Positions 54,843 to 64,000 of a stretch of DNA of 64,000 nt are shown piece by piece. The stretch is from Pegoplata infirma (Eukaryota; Arthropoda; Insecta; Diptera; Anthomyiidae), in assembly GCA_963921195.1 (NCBI GenBank), contig OY992536.1, positions 287,265,530 to 287,329,529 on the forward strand. Direction: 5' to 3'. A program made the translations under genes and the position numbers. Under the pieces are notes generated by a model that saw only the letters and a program-made list of their open reading frames with translations, searched no databases and was not told the origin of the DNA. Positions within the stretch are counted from its first letter, which is position 1; each line of letters starts with the position of its first letter.

Positions 54843-55318
54843 CACAAAGTCAGTACAAATAAGAGATTATTTTAATGTAAGTTTGATAGATGCTTCATCG
54901 CTTGGTAAGAAGTTATAAGACGGTTAAGTTTTGAAACCAAAAATAAAGAGTTTCTAAATTTTCGCGGTTTTTTAATCAGGGATTCCGGCCCCCTCAATAA
55001 AATGAAAAAAGTTAAACTAGAGTTGGTAGCTGTTGTAATTCTTAACATTTTGGATTTTATCCCCTTAATGTGCCACGAATAGTTAAGGAGTTTCAGCAGA
55101 TCAAAGTTCGAAAGAAAAAACGTAATTTTTTTAAAATACCAGTTTTTCGCGAGGCACATTCGCGGTTTCATTCGAAATTTGGTGGACACTTCCGTAAACC
55201 GAGTTTTTTGTGAGTTTACATAAAAAAATCACTGGCGGGTTTATAAAAAATAAATTGCAAAAATTTTATGGCATTTTTGAAAATTGTGCGAAATTTGCAA
55301 ATCTGTTTCCTATTTTTT
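54843..55318. other. non-coding stretch
   Basis: A 105-codon minus frame (54872-55189) shows no recognisable domain and I do not call it a gene. Confidence 0.35.
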
Positions 55319-56212
55319 TACACTCAAAAAAATACGTTAGTAGATTTACTAATTTTTTTTTGCTAACGCTAGTTAGCTAACTTTTAGCAAATTTTTAGTT
55401 GAGATTAGCATGTTAGCAAAAAATTCTTGTAAACTTCATTTAGCACATTAGCAATTTAAAACAAACTTTGAACTAATTTCTTTTGCTAAATTTGAAATTG
55501 AGTTGACTACATTTTTACAAGATTTTTTGCTAATATTAGCAAAATAAACGGTAAATTTTTTTTTATTTTCAGAAAACTTAAAATGGCGCTATCTCGGAAA
55601 CTAAGCCAGATAGAGCAAAATGGAGGCCATTTTTGGTTCTTTGAATCTCCATTGTATCGCCGGTCCTCTTCACATGTGTGGACCCTAATGGGCCCTAACT
55701 TTGGATCCAAAAAAGTTAGCATTCCCGAAAATTTTAAAATGCTCATATCTCGGTAAATATTGCCGACACAACAAAAAGTCCAAAAGCGTTTTTGTAGCTC
55801 TCAACACGTAGAACAAGACCGCAAAATAGTCAAAAGCTCTCCGAGTAATATTTTTGGAGTTATCGAGTTTTTTAATTCTCAAGACCCCAGTGGTCCCCTA
55901 TAATTACGTATCTCAAAAACTAAGCAAGGTAGAGCGAAACGGACACAAATTTTGGATCAAAAACTATGACGATTTTTAAGGAACCCAACTAGGTCTACCC
56001 CCATCGGGGTCTGGACCTATCGGGTCCGAACCCAATGGGGTCCTCAGATGTGTATAAACTAAGTTCAAAAAAAAAAAATATTTAGTCAACTAATTATTGG
56101 CAAAACATTTTTGCTAACTTTAGCAAAAAAACTGTGGGTTCAAAATCAGCAAATTTTCTTGTAGGTTTACAAGCTTTTTTTGCTAACATTACAGTTTTTT
56201 TTTTTGAGTGTA
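55319..56212 (-). mobile_element. TA-flanked MITE R, copy 3 (minus orientation)
   Basis: It runs from TACACTCAAAAAAATACGTT to TTTTTTTTTTTGAGTGTA and is the inverse of copies 1 and 2, with the same length (894 bp) and core. No nested insert. Confidence 0.87.
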
Positions 56213-56690
56213 GTAGCAATTAATGCATCATGTTTATTTTAATACACCAAAAGACGTGCTTTAAAGAGTAGAACTGATTTTCTATTTGACTTTTTACTTT
56301 AAGCGATTTTGAGCGGAAGGCGCGATGATTTTATCTAAACCTGTTTTGATCTGGCACATCCAACGCTTTACACGAAATCGGATGAAATTTTTTTTTAATT
56401 AAAGCTCACTTGATGTGTCATCATAAAATCAGAGGCGGGTTAAAAAATTTTGATTATAGATTTTTTGGACCATATTAAATTTTCTTGTTATAACAAAGCA
56501 TCACCGATTTTTTTTAAACTACTGGTACAATGATATGATTTTCCGTGATTTTTTTTAGTAATACCAACGCGCATTGCCTAAATATGTTATACAAAATTGT
56601 GAAACTTTTCTTTTACCGCGAATTAATCGCGATTTTAGGTACTTAGATATTTTTTTTTTTAATCGTTTGGTCATTAAAGGGTTATATTTA
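56213..56690. other. non-coding stretch
   Basis: AT-rich DNA with no gene recognised; it provides the A at 56690 that precedes the Helitron. Confidence 0.4.
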
Positions 56691-56770
56691 TCTATATATA
56701 TATAAAAGAGTAACGTGACTGACTGACTGACTGACTGACTCATCATCGCCCAGCCCAAACCGCTGAAGCT

Positions 56771-57740
56771 AGAGACTTGAAATTTGGACTGTAGGTTCAC
56801 CTCCCGGAATATAGATCCACTAAGGCTGGATTTTTGCCAGTGTTGATTCTAAGGGGGTAAAAAGGGTAAAAAACTGTACTTTTGGTACTTTTTATATCTC
56901 ATGAAATAATGGTCCTAGAGACTTGAAATTTGGACTGTATGTTTACCTCCCGGAATGTAGATCCTGTAAGGCTGGACTTTTGCCAATGTTGATTCTAAGG
57001 GGGTAAAAAGGGTAAAAAACTGTACTTTTGGTACCTTTTACATTTTCTTAAATAATTGTCACAGAGACTTGAAATTTGGACTGTATGTTCACCTCCCGGA
57101 ACATAGATACACTAAGTCCGGATTTTTGCCAGTGATGATTCTAAGGTGGTAAAAAGGGTAAAAAACTGTGCTTTTGGTACTTTTTATATCTCATGAAATA
57201 ATGGTCATAGAGACTTGAAATTTGGACTGTATGTTCACTTCCCGGAATATAGATTCGCTAAGGCTGGATTTTCGCCAATGATGATTCTAAGGGGGTAAAA
57301 AGGGTAAAAAAGTGTACTTTTGGTACCTTTTTTATTTCTTTAAATAATGGTATTAGAAACTTGAAATTTCCAATGTAGGTTTACATCCCAAAAAAAAAAT
57401 CACTAAGGCTGGGTTTTTGCCAATGTTGATTCTACGGGGATAAAATGGGTAAAAAAGTGTACTTTTGGTACTTTTTATATCTCCTGAAATAACAGTCATA
57501 GAGACTTGAAAATCGGACTGTATGTTCACCTCTCGGAATAAAGATCCATTTAGGCTGGATTTTTGTCAATGATGATTCTAAGGGGGTAAAAAGGGTAAAA
57601 AACAGTACATTTGGTACCTTTTACATTTATTTAAATAATGGTACTAGAAACTTGAAATTTGTAATGTAGGTTCACCTTCCGGAAAAAAGATTCAATAAGG
57701 CTGGGTTTTTGCCAACGTTGATTCAACGGGGGTAAAAAGG
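56771..57740 (+). repeat. ~146-bp tandem repeat, about seven units
   Basis: Units start at about 56771, 56920, 57063, 57209, 57355, 57500 and 57646 with AGAGACTTGAAATTTGGACT. Each contains GGTAAAAAGGGTAAAAAACT and TTTTGGTAC(C/T)TTTTA. Diverged units continue at 58660-59100 beyond the minisatellite. Confidence 0.9.
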
Positions 57741-57748
57741 ATAAAAAA

Positions 57749-58657
57749 GTACCTTTTATAAAAAGTACCTTTTATAAAAAGTACCTTTTATAAAAAGTAC
57801 CTTTTATAAAAAGTAATTTTTATAAAAAGTACCTTTTATAAAAAGTACCTTTTATAAAAAGTACCTTTTATAAAAAGTACCTTTTATAAAAAGTACCTTT
57901 TATAAAAAGTACCTTTTATAAAAAGTACCTTTTATAAAAAGTACCTTTTATAAAAAGCACCTTTTATAAAAAGTACCTTTTATAAAAAGTACCTTTTATA
58001 AAAAGTACCTTTTATAAAAAGTACCTTTTATAAAAAGTACCTTTTATAAAAAGTACCTTTTATAAAAAGTACCTTTTATAAAACGTACCTTTTATAAAAA
58101 GTACCTTTTATAAAAAGTTACTTTTATAAAAAGTACCTTTTATAAAAAGTACCTTTTATAAAAAGTACCTTTTATAAAAAGTACCTTTTATAAAAAGTAC
58201 CTTTTATAAAAAATACCTTTTATAAAAAGTACCTTTTATAAAAAGTACCTTTTATAAAAAGTACCTTTTATAAAAAGTACCTTTTTTATAAAAAGTACCT
58301 TTTTTATAAAAAGTACCTTTTTTATAAAAAGTACCTTTTTTATAAAAAGTACCTTTTTTTATAAAAAGTGTCTTCTATACAAAGTACCTTTTATAAAAAG
58401 TACCTTTTATAAAAAGTACCTTTTATAAAAAGTACCTTTTATAAAAAGTACCTTTTATAAAAAGTACCTTTTATAAAAAGTACCTTTTATGAAAAGTACC
58501 TTTTATACAATGTGCCTTTTATAAAAAGTACCTTTTATAAAAAGTACATTTTATAAAAAGTGCCTTTTATAAAAAGTACCTTTTATAAAAAGTACCTTTT
58601 ATAAAAAGTACCTTTTATAAAATGTACCTTTTTTAAAAAGAACCTTTTATAAAAAGG
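57749..58657 (+). repeat. 16-bp minisatellite (GTACCTTTTATAAAAA)n, about 55 units
   Basis: A nearly homogeneous array about 0.9 kb long. A sub-block at about 58280-58360 uses 18-19-bp units with extra Ts, and scattered point variants occur. The core CTTTTATAAAAAG is nearly self-complementary. The unit derives from the TTTTGGTACCTTTTA segment of the surrounding 146-bp repeat. Confidence 0.97.
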
Positions 58658-59786
58658 AATGTTGGATTTTTCGGTGAAGAAAAAAAGAGGTCCTTTTTGG
58701 AAATTTCGTTTCTAACGGGGGTAAGAAAGTTTACTTTTGGTACTTTTTTTTGTTCCTATAATAATGACCGTTGAAGCTTGAATTTTGGAATGTATGGGAC
58801 TTCGGTGAAAAAAACATTCTGCTAAAGTATTTTCAAAAAATTCTGTTTCTAGAGCAGTAAAAAAGTGTTTTTTGATACTTTTTATATTTCATGAAGTAAC
58901 TATCCTAGGCACTGAAATTTTGAATGCTTTAAAAAGTAATTTTTGGAAATTCTGTTTCTAAGGGTCGCAACCGATCGTAAAGGGGATAAAAAGTGCAAAT
59001 TTGCTTATTTTTATATTTCTTGAAATAATGGTTCAGAAACTTGATGTTTTAAATAAACGATCACCTAGCACAAAAAAACAGTTTTTGGAAAATATAATTT
59101 TACGGGGAAAAGGGGGCAAATGGTTATTTTGAGATATCTAACTATTGAACTAAAAGCCGTAGAAATAACCTAAGACAAGGACATATTTTAAAATTTTAGG
59201 GTAAAAAGGGGTACCTGGTAAAATGGTACTTTTCATATCTACAATATAAAGGCAATAGAACTTTTTATTTTTTAACGCATATTATACGGAGAGGAATGAA
59301 ACTTACATGGAACGAAAGGAGATGGACTTGGAAGTGAAATGGAATAGAACGGGGAACGAAGTGGAATATAGCTGGGAACAATATGGAATGATACTTTTTA
59401 CTTAAATTTTATGTATTTAACTCATTTGACTCCATATTTGTTCTCTCTAAATGTTTTTCCACTCAAACTTATTTTTATTCCATTTTTTTTTTTACTGAAA
59501 TATTTATTCACTCAAAATCTTAAAACCCGATATAAGGGCTCGAAAATTGTCAATATATTTTTTCACCGAAACGAGCATGATGACGTACCAGCGAAGTTAT
59601 TCAAATTTTATTGTTTAAATTATTCATTAAAATATTATTTTATGTAAGACTTAAACGTCCACAAGTAAATAAAACAAAAACTACTTATGTAGAGGATTTT
59701 TTTTTTAAATCGATAGAGTAATCCTGATCCTTATATTATCCGGTATTCAATACAACCGGTAACGAAGTACCGGGATGGTAAGCTAG

Positions 59787-60201
59787 TATTATATATTTTA
59801 GAAGAAATTATATATCCTGGCATGTTTTAATAACGCATATAACAAATGTGTAGAAAAAAAAACCTTTAAAATATTTTTAAGATTTTTAAAACCGCTGAAT
59901 CTTAAATACGCCATAACTTTTGACCCCCTTGCGCGATATAATTGACGCGAACGAATTTCTTATTCTTAAATAGCTTCTAATATTTATGCCAACTTTCATC
60001 GATGTGCCATCAAAACAAAAATCACATCTTTTTTACCTCAAAATTTAAGTCTTAGACGGAACTCCTTATATACTAAGACATTCCATTTATGTAAAACTGT
60101 CTATCTCTGACTGTCTGTTGAAATGGCGATCACGAACAATTTATTTATTTTTAAATTATTTTGTGTTGCTTAAAGACTTAGAAAAAAATAAAAAATCTTA
60201 A
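59787..60201. other. non-coding stretch
   Basis: Flanking DNA of the Helitron; no gene recognised. Confidence 0.4.
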
Positions 60202-60364
60202 TACCCATATGACACTGTCTTTTTTAGAATCTTTGTCTTGTCTTTTTGTAGGTGTTTATACAAAAAATTTTAAAATTTGTTTGACATAATTTTTAATTTT
60301 TTTCAGAAAAACCCTACAAAAAGAAAAGAACAGGATTTTAAAAAAAGACAGCGTCATACGGGTA
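60202..60364. mobile_element. TA-flanked MITE, CCC(A/G)TATGAC ends
   Basis: The left TACCCATATGACACTGTC and right GACAGCGTCATACGGGTA are inverse with two differences. The element is 163 bp including the flanking TA. Non-coding; the minus frame across it is chance. Confidence 0.7.
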
Positions 60365-60768
60365 TAAGCAAAATTTTTCGAACGAAAAATAGAATATAAA
60401 TACATAAAATTAATTAAAAAAAAATACTTTTTCACTGAAGAATTTTTTTCCAATATTAAAAAATCGATTTTTCGTAAGAAAAATTTCCTTAAGATTTTTT
60501 TTTTTTCTAAGTCTTAAAGCAAACAAAAATAAGATAAAAATATTAAATCAACTTAAAAAAATATATTTTTTCACTAGGCCAAAAAACAGAAAAATTAGCT
60601 ATAGAATTTTTTTTGGAAAACCTATAAACTTTAGCAATGATTTACTCAAAATATTGTGAGCGGGATTTGACCACATTGGCTACCGAAAAGCTCGTATTAG
60701 AATATAAAATAGTTTTTTATGAAAAAAATATATTAAAAGTTTACTTTTGAAATTGTTGAACACTTACT

Positions 60769-60882
60769 GGGCTATTCATAATGAGTAAATTAAATCTAAT
60801 GTAGGTTTATTTGACTGATATTGCATGAATATTTGTCAAATAAACCTACTTTAAGTACACTTTAAGTATTATGAATAAAGGC
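60769..60882. mobile_element. small stem-loop MITE, GTAGGTTTATTTGAC arms
   Basis: GGGCTATTCATAATGAG...GTAGGTTTATTTGAC (60769-60815) is inverse to GTCAAATAAACCTAC...TATTATGAATAAAGGCC (60834-60882). The target duplication was not resolved. Confidence 0.6.
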
Positions 60883-63700
60883 CTTATTATATTCTATTTT
60901 TAATTTGCCAATTTAAAAAAAAAATAATTTTGACAATTTAAAGATCTAAGAAAACAATTTTTTAACAAATCCAATATTATTTTACCTCAGGGTATATTTT
61001 GGTACATTCACTCGTTTGTTCATTTTTGTCTCGAATTGGTAGGCAAATGAAGTAGTAATACAAGTAAGAAATACTACATACATATAAAAGGGATTAAATA
61101 ACATTATAACAAGCTTAAAACACAACAAAAAAAAAATATCCTTCCTTGTATGCAAAACACACTCGCACAGAAAACACCAGAAGAAGATCCTTTTCTAAGA
61201 GATAAGAAAAAACATTACAAAATGTTTTTGGGGGATCTTTTTACTGCATCACCATATTTTTCTCTCACTTTACCAATTTAAATGATGAGCCTTTGGCTGT
61301 TTAATAGGATTTAAGTTGAATTTTTATATTCTGAATGTTGTAATTTTCATTCAACTGTACAAACACTATATTTTTTTTTTTGGTTGCTTTTGTTGTTGGT
61401 GTTGTATCCATTCATTCCATTGTATTTTAGTGGTAGTGTTATTGTTTTTTGATGTTTTTTGTTGTTGATTTTTTTTTTTTTGATGGTATTTCAGTTAAAA
61501 TTAACACAGTTAAAGTGGCCATAACATGTAGTCATTTTTGGCAAACCTCATAATCATCATCATCGTCATTACCGATAGTTATTATGTGTTTGTGTGTAAG
61601 GATGTGTGTGTGTGTGCGTTTACAGTGTGTTTATGTATTGTTTGATCCTAGTTTGGTTTTACAATAACTACAATTGTATTTTCATTGTTAATGTATGCAT
61701 AAACAATTTCAATTGAAATAAATGACAGATTTTACATTTAGTTTAAAACAATAGAGATAGATGATTACCACGGTAGACTGTGTTGGAATAGTGAAAAATT
61801 TGCATTTTTAATATTATGATGAAATAAATGCATGACTGTCACAAAGATTTTAAAAATAGTTGAGGTCTAAGATCACATAATTTTCTTTTATTGGTGCTGG
61901 ATAGATTCGAAGACGTTCTAAGTGTATCCGTTTCTCTGTTCGTTCCGCTCCTCCGGTCATGAAGGTATGCAGGGGAAAGTGGGCACTGGAGGCCACAGAT
62001 TCTGCACAGTGGCTCTCAGATTTTAAGACAGATTCTAATACCTTTTTTCCATAGAAAAAGTTTTAGATTCTAAGACCTTATCCCAAGGAAAAAGTTCTTA
62101 TACATTTTACCATGGCACTATGGTTCCAAATCAATTTTTTTTTTGCATAAATTCCAAAAATGAAGCAAATTCGCTAGTTTTGAATCTGGAATGCTGCTTT
62201 ATCTCTTAACGCAATCAAAGAATGATTTTCCAAAAAAAAAAATTGAAAAAAAAAAAATTTTTCGGAAATTTTTTTTTGAAAATTTTTTTTTTTTTTTGGA
62301 AAAAAAAAATTATCAACAATAATATATTTGTAGTAGTCAGTTAGCTCGGCCGAAGGCAAAAAAATTATAGTTAAAAAAAATTTAAAGATGTGTCACGCAA
62401 AAAACCGAAAATTTTGCCAACATTTATGCTTAACTAAAATGGCAATTGTGAGAGTTTGCCGAAAAATGCTGGCTAGATGTTAATTTAAGTATTAAATAGA
62501 CCATCTAGAAAACACTTTCACATTTAAAGACTCATGCAAGTTGGCGCCCAAACACAACTTTTTGTCCACGAAAGATATAGGCTATTTTGGCTTCAAAATC
62601 CTTAAAACCGCGACCCCCAAGAATAATGCCAAAGATGCATGAAATTAAAAATTGGAGTTTTTAATAATAACTACTTTCCTTGGGCTTCAATTTTCCTTTT
62701 TAGCCTTTTTATAATTTTCTTTTTTCCCCATTTGCTGTTTGTATAGTTGTAATATGGTTTTGATCCCGATTTAATAATACGCCTTAAAACTATAAACTTT
62801 GAAACCCTGGCAGACTGGCAGTATTGCCATCAATTTTTTTTTATTATACTTTCTTAATGGCTTGGAGTGTTCCATTGAGAAACTGTATAAGCTTTTGGAA
62901 ATTCGTTAAATTCTTCTTTTTTAATTTCTGCCAAAAAATATGCATTTGGAACCATAGTGCATGGAAAAAGTCTCAGATTTTGGACCTTTTTTAACTGCTT
63001 TATTTTATTTAGTACTTTTACTTGTTGTTTGTGTATCAATTTTTCTGTTTTAATTCCAATCACGGTACTGCTAAAAAACGTTCAGGTCCCAAAGAAATTA
63101 CAAAACCTTCTGGGCATACAGCATTGTAGTATAACCTTAGCAATGTATAAAAACGTCCTCAAACAAATATATGGATGTTCGAAAAAGATATTTCGTTTTA
63201 AAAAAATGGATCTGGTAACCAAAGTTAGTTGCCACTACAATAAATTTGTCTAATAGCTTTTAAGGTGCTCAAACCGAATATGCCTCAAAAATTGATCTAT
63301 CTCTAACCTCAAAACTTTTCAAAACATCTGAAAATAATCTTTTTTTTTTCTTCAGAATGCTTTTGGAATTTTTCAGATATCTTTTTTCATTACGGAGATA
63401 TCGATGGAAGAAACTATTGCATTTCGGTCTAAATATCTTTCAATAAGAAAACAATAACTTTTGAGTTGAGCTCACCCGCTAATAGTTTTCAAGCAATGCC
63501 ACCAAAGATATTTTTTAAAATATTTTTTTACACTGAAGCCGTTCAATGAAAGCCGATTATGAAATCCGTTCGTGAGGTATCTCAGATTTTTTGTTTAGCG
63601 TACGGCGTAATACATGAAGTTTTATAAATCTTTAATTGGGTAAACATTTTGGAGGGCATTTTAATTAATAAAATACATAAAAGTACATAAAATTTTGCGT
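60883..63700. other. non-coding stretch with simple repeats
   Basis: TTGTTGTTGGTGTTG-like runs at 61385-61470, CATCATCATCGTCATT at 61556-61572 and a TG run at about 61600-61616 may mark host intergenic DNA. Fragments of the CAGAATCTGAGACTT array occur at 62010-62100 and 62960. No exon recognised. Confidence 0.4.
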
Positions 63701-63714
63701 TTAATCTTAAATTT

Positions 63715-63850
63715 TAATATAAAATTTATTTTATTCGGTTAATCGAATAATTTAAATTTAATCGATTAATAACCGATTAAATCTGAACCCCGACTAATTA
63801 TTTGCTCGATAAACCGATTAAACAAGAAACCCGATTAATTGAATACCCTA
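63715..63850. mobile_element. right end of a hAT-like MITE with ATTAATCG motifs
   Basis: Reiterated CGATTAA/TTAATCG motifs end in CCCGATTAATTGAATACCCT then A, i.e. TAGGGTATTC on the other strand, a hAT-like terminus. The left end was not found, so the extent is uncertain. It abuts a LINE reading frame. Confidence 0.45.
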
Positions 63851-64000
63851 GTCGGAACGGAAATAGAACCCGGAAACCAACTATGTCTCTTCGAAGTCCA
63901 AGTACTGACGATGGAAGACTGGGCAGAAAACTCTGTTATGACAAAGAATGCAACCTTAATTATTGATGGGTACATGTTGGGGAACGCCTTGAATTCAGGG
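63851..64000 (+). CDS. LINE RNase H region fragment (runs off right edge)
   Basis: Fifty codons are open from 63851 to the window end, with balanced composition unlike the surrounding chance frames. The segment EDWAENSVMTKNATLIIDGY aligns by eye with RESWMGDTPGSGATINFYTD of the LINE at 35050-36822, the start of its RNase H domain; IIDGY would be the first catalytic Asp strand. It is probably the interior of a second LOA/I-like LINE interrupted by, or joined to, the MITE end at 63850. Confidence 0.6.

Larger units (their letters stand above)
56691..59786 (+). mobile_element. non-autonomous Helitron
   Basis: The 5' end is TCTATATATATATAAAAGAG followed by a (TGAC)n run and GCCCAGCCCAAACCGCTG. 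The 3' end has a hairpin CCGGTA-ACGAAG-TACCGG (59756-59773) nine bases before the terminal CTAG (59783-59786). It sits exactly between A (56690) and T (59787) with no duplication, the defining Helitron insertion rule. No Rep/helicase frame, so it depends on an autonomous partner. The interior is mostly tandem repeats. Confidence 0.9.

Noticed and set aside
54872..55189. 105-codon minus-strand open frame
   Set aside because: Somewhat more mixed composition, but no recognisable domain, no upstream signals and no second copy; not enough to call a gene.
57749..58657. regular short repeats considered as a CRISPR array
   Set aside because: Units are contiguous 16-mers with no unique spacers, and the context is a eukaryotic Helitron.
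62174..62359. lysine/phenylalanine-rich frame
   Set aside because: Encoded by homopolymer A/T tracts; no protein-like composition.

Overview
This is an AT-rich eukaryotic window (long A/T runs, very low gene density), most probably from a brachyceran, perhaps calyptrate, fly. The assignment is an inference from three things: an RTE-like and a LOA/I-like non-LTR retrotransposon, dense non-autonomous DNA transposons, and CAA/CAG-rich stretches typical of dipteran introns and intergenic DNA. I see no complete host gene. The only host-gene candidate is a short open frame entering from the left edge (3-194). Almost all long open frames are transposon-derived or chance.

The window is a dense, nested transposon landscape. 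Many elements can be delimited exactly because their terminal inverted repeats (TIRs) are flanked by target-site duplications (TSDs), and in several cases a paralogous copy in the same window supplies the empty site. Six hAT-type families (8-bp TSDs) are at 1930-2265, 2378-2689/14227-14738/24562-25086, 2815-3494/5431-6175, 18370-19812, 21415-22610 and 42271-44433. TA-flanked families with CACTC... ends are at 11247-11443, 12064-12860/17521-20383/23981-25345, 29602-30002 and 32475-33365/38322-39289/55319-56212. Elements with 3-bp duplications are at 40026-40619 and 52436-52817.

Region by region: 1-8.6 kb holds a possible terminal exon, then hAT MITEs and fold-back DNA. 8.8-16 kb holds CCCTCCAC and CCCTACAC repeats and a three-level nest. 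16.9-28.7 kb is the most complex nest: three copies of an ATTGATCAA-rich repeat, a miniature element with LTR-like direct repeats that hosts a hAT element, and a 5'-truncated RTE-like LINE (26219-28609) with a perfect 12-bp TSD. 28.9-34.4 kb holds a large fold-back element and mixed repeats. 34.7-41.3 kb holds a second fold-back element carrying a 5'-truncated LOA/I-like LINE (34941-36822) with an intact RT/RNase H frame and a (AACCT)5 tail. 42.3-49.6 kb is dominated by a 2.2-kb hAT element and degenerate CTATAGGAAAA arrays. 51.3-52.3 kb is a recent 479-bp tandem duplication. 56.7-59.8 kb is a non-autonomous Helitron (5' TC, 3' hairpin plus CTAG, inserted between A and T) carrying a ~146-bp tandem repeat and a ~0.9-kb, 16-bp minisatellite. 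The right edge enters another LINE RNase H frame (63851-64000).

No protein-coding system of a new kind is visible. The most interesting signals are structural: the Helitron with two nested scales of tandem repetition, a tRNA-like A-box/B-box module conserved inside a TIR element, a palindromic core shared by two MITE families with different ends, and family-specific short-motif arrays in the hAT elements.
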